A stretch of DNA of 64,000 nt from CAZSLI01 sp964607705 (GTDB lineage: Bacteria; Actinomycetota; Coriobacteriia; Anaerosomatales; PHET01): positions 49,313 through 113,312 of the forward strand of contig CAZSLI010000006.1 in assembly GCA_964607705.1 (NCBI GenBank), in the 5' to 3' direction. Positions 1 to 8,465 of the stretch are shown piece by piece. A model generated the notes under the pieces. That model ran no database searches, was not told where the DNA came from, and was given only the letters and a program-made list of their open reading frames with translations. The first letter of the stretch is position 1. Each line of letters begins with the position of its first letter. Both the position numbers and the translations under genes were made by a program.

Positions 1-790
1 CCAGATAGGCAAGATACGTCTCGAAGGGCGCTGCCGAGAACGCGCTTTCGGCCTCCTGGAACTTGGCCTGCGCGAGGGCGAGCTTGGCGGCGGCTTCCTT
101 GTTCAGAGACTGCGACTTGGTGACGCCCGCCTTAGTGAGCTTGTTGTACGACGCGACCGCTTGGTCCGATGAGGTGTCGGCGTCGAGGGCTGCCTGCCAT
201 GCCTGTTCGGCCAGGGGCAGCGCCTTGGCGGCCTGCTCGTTGACAGCAAGGACCGGCGGCGCCTCTGCGAGCATCTTCCTGCGGGCCTCCGCCGATGCCT
301 TCAACAGCAAGGCCCGCTCCCGCTCGTCGTCGTTGAGCTTGGGATACGCCTCGTCGATGAGCGCCACGGCGGCCACCAGCTGCTCGTCCACCTTGGGCGT
401 CTTTGCGGCAGCAGCGGCCGCCTCGGCAGCCAGCGCGGGAGTGATCTGAGCGGACACGGCGGCGTCGATCTCGACGACATCCTTGTCGGCCGCCTGCACG
501 ATCGCCGTGGCCTTGTCGAGCTTGCGGGCCGCTTCCATGCGCTGAGAGAACGCGCCGTAGCCAACGAACAGGAACGCGACCAGGGCGAGTGCACCCAGCG
601 CTATCAGCGCGTAGAACATCCACCGGCGATTACGTTGCGTAGCCTCGCTGGGAAACTCGCGGCTCGGCGAGGTAGCTTGCGGCTCAGGTTCAGTGATCGG
701 CTGGATCAGCGGCGGTGTCGGTGCCGCATCCTGTGAGGCGGTGACTACGGGACTCGGTTCGGCCGGCTGGTCGGACACGGGCTCGGTCAT
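1..790 (-). CDS. Membrane-anchored Ala-rich coiled-coil protein (3' end cut by window edge)
   Basis: The frame starts at the ATG at 790-788 and stays open to the left edge, so the C-terminus is missing. Residues 1-56 are Pro/Thr/Glu-rich and probably cytoplasmic. One hydrophobic helix follows at about 57-79, then a long Ala/Lys/Glu-rich region with coiled-coil character and few aromatic residues. Its ATG overlaps the TGA of the upstream kinase gene as ATGA (787-790), so the two are probably translationally coupled and may act together. I recognise no family. It could be a structural or signal-relay partner of the kinase. That the frame is real is supported by the coupling and the uninterrupted reading; function is unknown. 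Confidence 0.75.
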   Translation of the reverse strand, partial: MTEPVSDQPAEPSPVVTASQDAAPTPPLIQPITEPEPQATSPSREFPSEATQRNRRWMFYALIALGALALVAFLFVGYGAFSQRMEAARKLDKATAIVQAADKDVVEIDAAVSAQITPALAAEAAAAAAKTPKVDEQLVAAVALIDEAYPKLNDDERERALLLKASAEARRKMLAEAPPVLAVNEQAAKALPLAEQAWQAALDADTSSDQAVASYNKLTKAGVTKSQSLNKEAAAKLALAQAKFQEAESAFSAAPFETYLAYL

Positions 791-1875
791 ACGGGCTCTC
801 CCTGTGCGAGCGGCTTCATCGGCAGGACAAGCTCGAACTTGGCGCCCTGCGCGTGTTCCTGCACCCGTATAGTACCGCCGTGCGCCTCGGCGATGGCCGC
901 AGCGAGATGAAGACCGATGCCGCCGCCTCCTCCCGCGCGTGGCTCAGGACCTTCGTAGAAGCTGTCGAAGAGGCGACCGAGCTCGAGTGGATCGATCGCT
1001 GGACCGCGATCGGCCACGGTCACGATGGCGCAGCCATCTTCGCCGTAGACGCTGACCTCGACAGTCTCCTCTGTCGGCGTCACGAGAAGCGCATTGTCCA
1101 GAAGCCCGACGACCACAGTCACGATCCTTCGGCGGTCTACGACCACGCGTGGAAGTGCGGGATCGAGATCGACGACCATGCGGTCGGCGAATTCGGGGTG
1201 GCGGCCTAGGACATCCATGACGAGTGCCCCAAGATCCACAGGGGCGACCTCAAGCGACAGCGCTCCCTGCCGCAGCTCCGTGACGAGTGCGAGGTCCTCG
1301 ACGAGACGCGTGACCTCTGCGGCTCGTTGCATCACCGTATCGGCGGCGGCTTGTCTGCGTGTCACGTTCTCGGCAATCTCGGGCCGCGTCAGCAGTTGCG
1401 CGTTGGAGGCGATGGCCGCCAACGGCTCGGACAGTCGTGCTGTCAGCAGAGCGAGAAAGTGGTCGCGTTGACGCTCGAACCGTTCGTCGAACGAGATCTC
1501 GCGGGAAATCGAGACCACTGCGGCAGGATCGCCCTCCTCGTCCTTGACCGGCAGGACGACGTTTCGAACCCGGATCCGCGTTCCGTCCGCTCGCACCGCG
1601 TCGGCCTCGCGCTCGACCGCGTGGTCTGAGCCGGCGATGGCGCGCAGGTCCATCACCACACGAAGCCGCTGGTCAGGAACCACATGAGGAAGCCGCAAGC
1701 CGCGCACTTCATCGTACGCCCACCCGTACAGGCCTTCACATGCGGGATTCCATACCAGCACGTGGCCGTCGAGGTCGAGCACCTTGATGCAGTCGCCGGA
1801 GTGACGCACGAGCGCTTCGATCACGCCGTGCGGTAGGGCGAGCGCTGGAGCCTTCTGTTCGTCTTCGTGTGTCAT
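787..1875 (-). CDS. PAS-domain histidine-kinase-like protein lacking the H-box histidine
   Basis: 362 residues with no membrane segment. A PAS domain (about 15-130) is followed by a dimerisation-helix region (about 135-205) and a GHKL ATPase domain (about 225-355). The ATPase has an N-box (LLDNALLVTP) and a glycine-rich G2 loop (GGGGGIGLHLA), but the G1 box reads DRGPAI instead of DxGxGI. Where kinases of this type have S-H-E-L-R-x-P, this protein reads T-A-R-L-S-E-P, so the phospho-acceptor histidine is absent. It is therefore probably a sensor pseudokinase or a partner needing another kinase, unless a nearby histidine substitutes. Start ATG at 1875 has a GAGGAG ribosome site. It is coupled to the membrane protein downstream; no response regulator is adjacent. 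Confidence 0.85.
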   Translation of the reverse strand: MTHEDEQKAPALALPHGVIEALVRHSGDCIKVLDLDGHVLVWNPACEGLYGWAYDEVRGLRLPHVVPDQRLRVVMDLRAIAGSDHAVEREADAVRADGTRIRVRNVVLPVKDEEGDPAAVVSISREISFDERFERQRDHFLALLTARLSEPLAAIASNAQLLTRPEIAENVTRRQAAADTVMQRAAEVTRLVEDLALVTELRQGALSLEVAPVDLGALVMDVLGRHPEFADRMVVDLDPALPRVVVDRRRIVTVVVGLLDNALLVTPTEETVEVSVYGEDGCAIVTVADRGPAIDPLELGRLFDSFYEGPEPRAGGGGGIGLHLAAAIAEAHGGTIRVQEHAQGAKFELVLPMKPLAQGEPV

Positions 1876-1893
1876 GTGTGACGCTCCTCACAT

Positions 1894-1912
1894 CTCTTGT
1901 ACATCACAAGAG
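1894..1912. promoter_or_regulatory. Inverted repeat upstream of the PAS kinase gene
   Basis: CTCTTGT (1894-1900) and ACAAGAG (1906-1912) are perfect 7-bp arms around a 5-base loop. They sit about 20-40 bases before the kinase start and next to its ribosome site. It could be an operator or a 5'-UTR hairpin; an overlapping alternative pairing ACGCTC/GAGCGT (1881-1886 with 1910-1915) would compete with it. No regulator can be named. Confidence 0.35.
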
Positions 1913-1954
1913 CGTCAGGAGCCAGATGTTGGTACTTGTTACCGAAGAATCTCT

Positions 1955-2110
1955 CAGAAATTTCCGCCAACTTTGGCGACTCGGCATGCGCGTTGCTTTC
2001 CTGCGTACGCAGAGTAGGGCGACCTGCCTTCTTCCTCCCCCCTCAGAGGCGGGGAACGCCCACTCGAATACAGAACGAGGCGCGCCCCCCACGCGCCTCG
2101 TTTGTCTTTT
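1955..2110 (+). ncRNA. Candidate small RNA with C-rich loops and intrinsic terminator
   Basis: This 308-base gap between divergent genes has no credible protein frame but a run of hairpins on the + strand. CGCCAA/TTGGCG lies at 1965-1978 and CTGCG/CGCAG at 2001-2012. A long stem pairs AGTAGGGCG (2013-2021, one bulged A) and CCTGCC (2023-2028) with GGCGGG (2048-2053) and CGCCCACT (2057-2064). Its 19-base loop is pyrimidine-rich with a CUUCCUCC core. A terminator closes the unit, also with a C-rich loop. A likely pafB -10 lies after the terminator, so the terminator does not belong to pafB. The 5' end and promoter are not evident. The exposed anti-Shine-Dalgarno-like loops resemble C-rich trans-acting sRNAs; no Rfam family is recognised. 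Confidence 0.4.
2076..2110 (+). terminator. Rho-independent terminator
   Basis: A perfect 9-bp stem CGAGGCGCG (2076-2084) / CGCGCCTCG (2092-2100) encloses the loop CCCCCCA and is followed by TTTGTCTTTT. It is oriented on the + strand with no + strand protein gene upstream in the gap, which implies a short transcript ending here. Confidence 0.85.
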
Positions 2111-2146
2111 CCGGGGCAAGTTCTCAGCGCGGTCGAGACGACTCGC

Positions 2147-2152
2147 TACAAT
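2147..2152 (+). promoter_or_regulatory. Putative -10 element of pafB
   Basis: TACAAT lies 32 bases upstream of the pafB GTG and just downstream of the terminator. No clear -35 is visible, so only the -10 is proposed. Confidence 0.4.
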
Positions 2153-2183
2153 TGACGGCGTTCGTGCGAATCGAGGGGGAATA

Positions 2184-3155
2184 GTGGCGCAGGCTGTAGA
2201 GCGGCTCTTGAACCTGGCGCTGTATCTTGCCGACGCGCCGGGCACGGTCACGGCCGATCAGATCCGTGATGAGGTGTCCGGGTACGGGCCGGGACAGGAC
2301 GATGCCGCCTTCAAGCGCATGCTCGAAAGAGACAAAGACGACTTGCGCTCCGCCGGGCTTGTGATCGACTGCGATGACGAAGGCCGCTACCGGCTCGACC
2401 GTGCCGCGACCTACGTGCGCTCGATCGACCTCACTCCCGAGGAGACCGCCGCCATCAGGGCCGCTGGCACCGCACTTCTCGGCGACGCTTCATTTCCGTT
2501 CCCGGACGATCTTCGGCTCGCACTCGCCAAGATCGCAGCCGAAGTCGAGGTGGAGCAGTTGCCTGCCGCCGCGCGCCTTGCGGATGAGGATCCAGCACGC
2601 CAAGGCCACCTTGTGGCAGAGCTATCGTCGGCGGCGACACGGAAGAAGCGTGTCTCCTTCGACTACACGAACTCCGCGGGTTCCTCGGCGCCCCACGACG
2701 TGGAGCCGTACGGGCTGTTCCTCCACGATGGACGCTGGTACCTCGTGGGCAGGGACGTCGCCAAGAAGCAGACGCGCACCTACACGGTTGGCCGCATGGG
2801 CTCGCTGAGCGTCAACGCGGCTGCGCCCAAGACCGCCGACTTCGTCCGCCCTGCGGGTTTCGATGTGGCCACGTTCGTGCGGCTGCCCTTCCAGTACGGC
2901 CAGGAGGCCGACGAGTTCACGGCCGTCATCCGGTTCGATGTCGCGGCAGCGTGGCGCGCGCGCAGGGTGACCGCTGGCCAAGGCGAGCTCGAGTTGGCTG
3001 GCGACGGCGTCGTGTGGCGAGTCCCCGCTCGCTCGCAGCGTCGCCTGCTTCGGTTCGTGATCGAGAACGGTCCGGGTATCCAGGTGGTGGGACCGTCAGA
3101 GCTGGTGCAAGCGCTGCGCTCGGGTCTTGAAGAGACGGGGGCGCTCCATGCCTAA
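2184..3155 (+). CDS. pafB: WYL-domain transcriptional regulator, PafB-like
   Basis: 323 residues from the GTG at 2184, chosen because GAGGGGGA (2173-2180) is an ideal ribosome site and homology-like sequence begins here (AQAVERLLNLALYLADAP). The N-terminal winged helix (about 1-70) is followed by a WYL ligand-sensing domain with the signature region around GLFLHDGRWYLVGRD and a C-terminal extension. In actinobacteria, PafB/PafC heterodimers activate DNA-damage genes independently of LexA, with the WYL domain sensing single-stranded DNA; that role here is inferred. The stop overlaps pafC by 8 bases (ATGCCTAA at 3148-3155), which favours stoichiometric co-translation. A DinG-type helicase lies convergently downstream. 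Confidence 0.85.
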   Translation: MAQAVERLLNLALYLADAPGTVTADQIRDEVSGYGPGQDDAAFKRMLERDKDDLRSAGLVIDCDDEGRYRLDRAATYVRSIDLTPEETAAIRAAGTALLGDASFPFPDDLRLALAKIAAEVEVEQLPAAARLADEDPARQGHLVAELSSAATRKKRVSFDYTNSAGSSAPHDVEPYGLFLHDGRWYLVGRDVAKKQTRTYTVGRMGSLSVNAAAPKTADFVRPAGFDVATFVRLPFQYGQEADEFTAVIRFDVAAAWRARRVTAGQGELELAGDGVVWRVPARSQRRLLRFVIENGPGIQVVGPSELVQALRSGLEETGALHA

Positions 3156-4086
3156 GCCGACCACCCAGGAGCGCACGCGTCGGCTCGTCGCCATACTCGG
3201 TCAGCTCAAGAACGGTGCGCGCATCCCCGTCGCAGCGCTCGCCGAGGAGATCGGCGTCACCCCTGCCGAACTGGCGTCTGATCTCGGGACCCTGATGATC
3301 TGCGGGGTCGCGCCCTACGACCCGCTGGGGCTCGTGCCCGTCTTCATCGAGGACGACGAGGTCGTAGTCTGGGGTGACATGCCGGGCCTGCGTGGGCCCG
3401 TGCGGCTCTCGTCCGCCGAAGCGCGGGCGCTCGCGGCCGCGCTGCAGTCGGTGGGCTTTGCAGCCGATGACCCGCTCACAGCCCGACTCATCGACAGCGC
3501 CGCGGGGTCCTTCGACGCTCAAGAGACCGCCGCTGTCGTCCGCTCGGCGATCGAGGGCCATCAGAGCCAGGTGTACGGCGTGCTCGCTGCCGCGGTGCGC
3601 GACACTGCCGTCGTGGCGATCGAGTACACGAGCGCGGGCAGCGACGCGGTCACCGACAGGCGCATCGAACCGGTCGGGCTCTTCGCCGAGCGCGGGGCGT
3701 GGTACGTCACCGCCTGGTGTCGCCTCGCGCTGGGCTGGCGCACGTTCCGCATCGACCGTATCCGTTCGGCTGTCGCTCTCGCAGAAACGTTCGATGCCGT
3801 GAACCACAGTGGCGCCCCATCTGAACGGGCGCTGGACACCGCGAGCCTCCCCCTCGCGCGCCTCCGCTTCGACGAGCGCGAGCATTTCGTCGAGCGCGAA
3901 TGGCCCGGCGGCCGGTTGATCGAGCAGCTGCCTGACGGATCGTGGATCGCCGAGGTTCCCTACGCGGGGACGACTTGGATCGCACGGCACGTCCTGGGCC
4001 GCCTGGGTGCGGTCGAGGTACTCGAGCCGGCGGACGTGCGCAGCGCGGTCGCAAGGCTCGCCGACGACGCAATACGAGCGCTCTAG
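3148..4086 (+). CDS. pafC: WYL-domain transcriptional regulator, PafC-like
   Basis: 312 residues from the ATG at 3148, preceded by AGACGGGGG. An N-terminal winged-helix-like region (about 1-60) precedes a WYL domain (GLFAERGAWYVTAWC, about 180-200) and a WCX-type C-terminal region. It is the second member of the PafB/PafC pair and overlaps its partner by 8 bases, so the two should be made in equal amounts and act as a heterodimer. Its TAG is shared on opposite strands with the stop of the helicase gene through a CTAG tetramer (4083-4086), so the genes have no intergenic space. Confidence 0.82.
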   Translation: MPKPTTQERTRRLVAILGQLKNGARIPVAALAEEIGVTPAELASDLGTLMICGVAPYDPLGLVPVFIEDDEVVVWGDMPGLRGPVRLSSAEARALAAALQSVGFAADDPLTARLIDSAAGSFDAQETAAVVRSAIEGHQSQVYGVLAAAVRDTAVVAIEYTSAGSDAVTDRRIEPVGLFAERGAWYVTAWCRLALGWRTFRIDRIRSAVALAETFDAVNHSGAPSERALDTASLPLARLRFDEREHFVEREWPGGRLIEQLPDGSWIAEVPYAGTTWIARHVLGRLGAVEVLEPADVRSAVARLADDAIRAL

Positions 4087-6971
4087 TCGCCGAATCGGCT
4101 GGCTATCCGCTCCACAACCACGCTCGCCGGTGCGCGCTCGATGTCAGCTACCGGCAGCGCTGCAAGGAACTCGCGTCCATAGCTCTTGCCGAGTACTCGG
4201 GCGTCCGCGATCACGAGACAACCGGTGTCTGTCGACGACCTGATGAGCCTGCCCGCGGCCTGTTTGAGCTCGATCACCGCCTCCGGCAGCACGTAGCGTC
4301 GCCACGCCACGCGCCCTTCTCGGCACTCCCTCTCCCTGGAGAGGGGATCCGTGGGGCGTCCGAACGGGAGCTTCGGGACGACGACGCAGCGAAGCGTGTC
4401 GCCCTTGGCGTCGAAGCCCTCCCAAAACGACTTGAGCGCGAACAGCGACAGTCGTTCGTCGGCGATGAACTCGTCACGTAGCCGCTTGGCCGAGGTCCCC
4501 CTTCGCTGCATGATCAGGTCGAGGCCCCTCTCTCGCAGGCGCGGCTCGAGTGCCGCATGGAGCCGCTCCATGTCCCGCCGGTTCGTGAACAGCGTCAGCA
4601 CGCTGCCACCCATCGCGAGGTGGACGCCCTCAAGCAGTTGCTCCAAAGCGGGGAGGTAACCCGGCGTATTGGGTTCGCACGCGTCCGTAGGGACGTAGAC
4701 CGCCATCTGCCGGCCGAAGTCGTAGCTCGAGGCAAGACGCAGCGCCGACCAGTTCTCGTCGGCCACGCGGTCGAGCCCCACGCTGCGGGCGAAGTGCTCG
4801 AACGAGTCACCCGCGGCGATCGTCGCGGAAGTGAACACGACGCTCTGCACCCGCGGGTACAGGTCATCGGCGAGGACCTCCCCCACGTCGAGTCGCGACG
4901 CGGTCAGCTTCTCGGCATCGACTTGCCGACGCCGGTCGAGGGTCGCCGAGTAGACGAGCGCGCCGTCCTCGCCGTCGACGACGGCCAACAGACCGGCGTG
5001 CTGGTCCGCGAGCCGGCTGAGCAGACCCGCTAGGTCCGCGCGCGGCTCGTTGAAGTCCGCTCCGTAGGCCTCGAGTGCAGTCATCAGCTCGCGCGAGCCG
5101 GTGATGAGGGCATCCAGCCGCCGGACGAGCGAGCGCCCGGTCGAGTCGACGACACCCCACGGGCCCGTGTTCCGCACCTCGTCGTTGACCCAGAGCTCGG
5201 CAGCGTCGTAGTCGCTGTCCGACGCGAGCGGCGCGAGATCCTTGATGAAGTCGAACAGCGAGTCGGTCAGTGTGGCCGCTCGCTGGACCTCCTCGGACAA
5301 GCGCCCGACGAGCGCGACCGTCGAAGCGGCCTGCTCGTCGCTGCGAAGCAGACGCCGCAGGTTGTCGAACAGCCCTCCCCTCCTGCCATGGAGCGCGCCG
5401 AGCACGACCGAAAGCTCCAGGTGTGTCGCGCCGAGCGTCAACTGCTTGCGCGCCTCACTCTCCGCGGCGTGCGCCTCGTCGACGATCCAATGCCGTATGG
5501 GCGGGAGGATGCCGCCCTGCGCGACCACATCGCGAAAGAGCAGAGCGTGGTTGGTGACCACGACGTGCGCGCTGGATGCCCGCCGCCGTACGCCATGCAG
5601 GTAACAAAGGTGAGGGAAGAAGCGGCAGCGCTTCTTGGTGCAGTCCGCCTGGCTTGCCTGGATGGCCGCGCGAATCTCGCGGCGCCAATGCAGGTTCACA
5701 GCATCGAGGTCTCCCCAAGACGACTGCGCCGACCATGCGAGAAGCATGGCCACGGCGCCTACCCGCTCGAGGTCTGCCGACGCATCAAGCTCCATGGCAA
5801 GACGCTCGAGCTTGCGGACGCACAGGTAGTGGTCGTAGCCCTTGAGGGCGACGTATCGCAGGTCATCATCGAGCGCCTTCGCGAGCTTCGGTAGCTCGTG
5901 ATAAACGAGCTGGTCCATAAGGGCGTTGGTCTTCGTCGCCACCCCGACGCCTATGCCGTTGCGCTGGGCGAACAATGCGCTCGGAACTAGATAGGCGACC
6001 GACTTGCCCACGCCGGTCCCTGCCTCGATCGCCACGTGCGACGACGTCGAGAACGCCGAGAGGACCGCCCTGGCCATCTCCACCTGCTCGGCCCGCTTCT
6101 CGAAGCCGGGGTACATGCGGCCGGCAAGGCCGTCTTCCGAGAACTGAGCGCACACCTCTTCCTCGGCGGGACAGGAGCACATGACCTCGTCGGCGTCCTC
6201 CAGAGCATCCGCGCGGTCCGCCGCGACGCGCTGCCGGCGCACCTCTTTGAGGTCGTAGTGGGCTCCGGGTCGAGCTGCCGCTATCTGAGCGATGATCTCG
6301 CGCTCGGGCCACGAGGCATCCGGTGCGAGTCCTGCGATGCGGCCAAGGACACCGGGCTCAAGGTCCGAGATACCCACTAGCGCGACCCGCCAGATGCGGC
6401 AGAGCGCCTCGACGTCGACGCCCGCCCGATGCGCGGCATCGGTCAGATCAGGCGCGAACGCAGCGGCGAGATCGGTAAGACGGTGACTGCGCAGCCGAGG
6501 TAACCCGATCCGCGCCAGCACCAGGGAGTCGAGCCAGCGGTCGCCGAAGGAGTTTCGACCGGCCACACGCTCGAGGAACGAGCGGTCGAACGAGGCGTTG
6601 TGCGCGACGACGGTCCGCCCGCCTGCAAAGGAGCGCAGCTTCCCCACGACAGCCTCGGCGCATGACTCGCCGGCGATCATGTCGTCATCGATACCGGTGA
6701 GCTTCGTGATCTCTAGAGGTATGGGGATCAGGGGGTCGATGAGTGCGCTGAAGCGATCGACCACTTCCGGCCCACGCATGATGGCTGCGGCGACCTCGAT
6801 GAGCTGGTCTCTGCCTCGGTCATACCCGGTGGTCTCCACGTCCAGGACGCAGTATTCGTCCTCGAAGCCGAATACCGCTTCGCGCGCACGGGCGGCGAGC
6901 GTGCGGTATCCGGCAGCGACATCTGCGTCGGTGCCCGGTACGAGGATGTTGTCGAGAAGCGGTTCAGTCAC
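4083..6971 (-). CDS. DinG-family Fe-S helicase fused to DEDD exonuclease
   Basis: 962 residues, GTG start. The N-terminus is a DnaQ-like 3'-5' exonuclease with DVETTG (about 44-49) and later conserved aspartates (HNASFDRSF). The C-terminal two-thirds is an XPD/DinG superfamily-2 helicase with Walker A AGTGVGKS (about 315-322), a Cys cluster typical of the iron-sulfur domain (CVRKLERL and CTKKRCRFFPHLC) and a VDEAH box (about 497-501). This fusion is found in Gram-positive DinG proteins. The product should unwind 5'-overhang, R-loop or G4 substrates during repair. No strong ribosome site precedes the GTG; a TACGGT six bases upstream may be a -10 of a leaderless transcript. Convergent with pafC, sharing CTAG. 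Confidence 0.9.
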   Translation of the reverse strand: MTEPLLDNILVPGTDADVAAGYRTLAARAREAVFGFEDEYCVLDVETTGYDRGRDQLIEVAAAIMRGPEVVDRFSALIDPLIPIPLEITKLTGIDDDMIAGESCAEAVVGKLRSFAGGRTVVAHNASFDRSFLERVAGRNSFGDRWLDSLVLARIGLPRLRSHRLTDLAAAFAPDLTDAAHRAGVDVEALCRIWRVALVGISDLEPGVLGRIAGLAPDASWPEREIIAQIAAARPGAHYDLKEVRRQRVAADRADALEDADEVMCSCPAEEEVCAQFSEDGLAGRMYPGFEKRAEQVEMARAVLSAFSTSSHVAIEAGTGVGKSVAYLVPSALFAQRNGIGVGVATKTNALMDQLVYHELPKLAKALDDDLRYVALKGYDHYLCVRKLERLAMELDASADLERVGAVAMLLAWSAQSSWGDLDAVNLHWRREIRAAIQASQADCTKKRCRFFPHLCYLHGVRRRASSAHVVVTNHALLFRDVVAQGGILPPIRHWIVDEAHAAESEARKQLTLGATHLELSVVLGALHGRRGGLFDNLRRLLRSDEQAASTVALVGRLSEEVQRAATLTDSLFDFIKDLAPLASDSDYDAAELWVNDEVRNTGPWGVVDSTGRSLVRRLDALITGSRELMTALEAYGADFNEPRADLAGLLSRLADQHAGLLAVVDGEDGALVYSATLDRRRQVDAEKLTASRLDVGEVLADDLYPRVQSVVFTSATIAAGDSFEHFARSVGLDRVADENWSALRLASSYDFGRQMAVYVPTDACEPNTPGYLPALEQLLEGVHLAMGGSVLTLFTNRRDMERLHAALEPRLRERGLDLIMQRRGTSAKRLRDEFIADERLSLFALKSFWEGFDAKGDTLRCVVVPKLPFGRPTDPLSRERECREGRVAWRRYVLPEAVIELKQAAGRLIRSSTDTGCLVIADARVLGKSYGREFLAALPVADIERAPASVVVERIASRFGD

Positions 6972-7014
6972 CGTGACACCGTAGCACTAGCCTCTGACTC
7001 CTCGCGGACGCAAG

Positions 7015-7038
7015 AACGGCCGCCCGAAGGCGGCCGTT
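7015..7038 (-). terminator. Intrinsic hairpin terminator after the lipoprotein-like gene
   Basis: A perfect 10-bp stem AACGGCCGCC (7015-7024) / GGCGGCCGTT (7029-7038) with a CGAA tetraloop lies 30 bases past the stop of the leftward 181-residue gene. The U tract is weak, but the stem is strong and ends in T residues on the minus strand. Confidence 0.7.
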
Positions 7039-7068
7039 CATCGTTGATGACTCCGTGTGCCGCGAGGG

Positions 7069-7614
7069 CTACTTCATGCCCGTGACGGCCTTGCTCTGGA
7101 CGAGCCAGGCGCCGTTGTCGCCCTTGACGAACGTCCAGGTGTTCTCGAAGGTGCCGTACTGGCCAGTGACCTGCTCGGCCTTGACCGACGCCTTGTCGCC
7201 CTGGGCAGTCGCGCCCGCCATCTTGAAGCTCTTGATGCCGTAGCCGCTGACCTGCTCCTTCAGAGCGTCAGGCGAGTTGCCCACCTTCTTGTCGGCGGGA
7301 AGCATGTCGAACGCCTTCTTCCACTCGCCGTCCTGGCACGCTTGGTAATACGCCTTCACGTAGGCCTCGGGCTCGGTACCCTTGGGGACCTGGGTGGCCT
7401 GCTTGGGGTCGAACGCGGCGGCCTCGCCAGCGCTCTGTCCCGCCGTACCACCTGAAGCAGCCGGCGTCGTGGCGGGCTGCTCGCTCACCGTCGGTGCCGG
7501 GACTGCCGTGTTCTGCTGGTAGATAAGCACGCCGATGATCCCAGCGAGGAGCGCTGCGACGATCGCAAGGCCGATGACCAGCGTCTGCTGGCTGTTGTGC
7601 GTCTGCTCGGACAT
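7069..7614 (-). CDS. Single-pass membrane protein with NTF2/DUF4878-like extracellular domain
   Basis: 181 residues from the ATG at 7614 (GAAGGGAAG ribosome site); an upstream in-frame start is not preferred because it lacks one. A short cytoplasmic tail precedes one membrane helix at about 14-34 (LVIGLAIVAALLAGIIGVLIY). A Pro/Thr/Ala-rich linker follows, then a compact domain from about 85 to the end, containing YVKAYYQACQDGEWKKAF and ending in WTFVKGDNGAWLVQSKAV. This resembles small extracytoplasmic NTF2-like or DUF4878 domains that may bind lipids or peptides. No biochemical role can be assigned. It is monocistronic, divergent from sdaAB, with its own terminator. Confidence 0.75.
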   Translation of the reverse strand: MSEQTHNSQQTLVIGLAIVAALLAGIIGVLIYQQNTAVPAPTVSEQPATTPAASGGTAGQSAGEAAAFDPKQATQVPKGTEPEAYVKAYYQACQDGEWKKAFDMLPADKKVGNSPDALKEQVSGYGIKSFKMAGATAQGDKASVKAEQVTGQYGTFENTWTFVKGDNGAWLVQSKAVTGMK

Positions 7615-7780
7615 TCGCTTCCCTTCTATGCCTGCCTGAACGAGCGCGAATTTGCGCCCGCACAGCATACCCTCAGCGTCCTCTGTGCGTGAAGCCGATG
7701 CATGCTGCACTTCAACGCCACGAAGTGAGCGAATCGCACGCCAACCGCATGGCAGGGGCGCGTGTCCTTACCGGGTCGGC

Positions 7781-7786
7781 TAGAAT
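7781..7786 (+). promoter_or_regulatory. Putative -10 of a leaderless sdaAB transcript
   Basis: TAGAAT ends 7 bases before the sdaAB ATG, which is where transcription would start if it acts as a -10 box. No Shine-Dalgarno sequence is present, as expected for leaderless mRNA, which is common in actinobacteria. A -35 is not obvious. Confidence 0.45.
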
Positions 7787-7793
7787 CGAGCGC

Positions 7794-8465
7794 ATGGCAC
7801 GCACGAGAAGCGTCTTCGACATAGTGGGTCCCGTGATGATCGGGCCCAGCTCGAGCCATACCGCAGGCGCCGTTCGTCTTGGCGCGCTAGCGCGGGCGGT
7901 CTTCGGCGGCCCGCCGGCCAAAGCGACAGTCCGCCTGCACGGCTCCTTTGCCTCGACCGGCCTCGGTCACGGCACCGACGTCGCGCTGGTCGCCGGGCTC
8001 CTGGGCTTCGCGCCGGACGACGCGCGGATTCGCGATGCCTTCACCGAAGCCAAGACAGCCGGCCTTCAGGTCGAGTTCGCCGAGGAAGATCTCGGGGAGG
8101 TCCACCCCAACACGGCGCTCTTCGAGCTCGAGTCCGATGACGGGCGTCGCATGTGCGTGCGCGGATCGTCTCTCGGTGGCGGCGCGGTCGTCGTGGACGA
8201 GATCGACGGCTTCGAGGTCGAGATATCAGGCGAGCTGCCGGTGCTGCTCGTCGTGCACCAGGACCGCCCGGGCGAGATCGCCGCGGTGACAGGCATCCTC
8301 GCCGAATCCGGCGCGAACGTGGCCTCGATGCAGGTGTCACGCGAGAAGCGGGGCGCTCGAGCCCTCATGATCATCGAGACTGACGGCGAGATCGACCGGG
8401 TAACCGCCGAGCGAGTAGCTGTGCAGCCCGGCGTGAACCAGGTCCGCCGAGTGGCGGCCGTCTAG
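7794..8465 (+). CDS. sdaAB: L-serine dehydratase, iron-sulfur type, beta subunit
   Basis: 223 residues from the ATG at 7794 (MARTRSVFDIVGPVMIGPSS), the usual start of the family. The N-terminal domain carries the family signature GPSSSHTAG (about 17-25), and the C-terminal ACT domain is visible from about 140 (LLVVHQDRPGEIAAVTGILA). With the alpha subunit it deaminates L-serine to pyruvate and ammonia using a labile [4Fe-4S] cluster. The alpha subunit is encoded at 11091, separated by the oppositely oriented feo operon. Convergent with the zinc-ribbon gene, the stops sharing CTAG at 8462-8465. Confidence 0.93.
   Translation: MARTRSVFDIVGPVMIGPSSSHTAGAVRLGALARAVFGGPPAKATVRLHGSFASTGLGHGTDVALVAGLLGFAPDDARIRDAFTEAKTAGLQVEFAEEDLGEVHPNTALFELESDDGRRMCVRGSSLGGGAVVVDEIDGFEVEISGELPVLLVVHQDRPGEIAAVTGILAESGANVASMQVSREKRGARALMIIETDGEIDRVTAERVAVQPGVNQVRRVAAV

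Noticed and set aside
2926..3990. 354-codon frame antisense to pafB/pafC
   Set aside because: No motif, Arg/Pro-rich composition, and no ribosome site.
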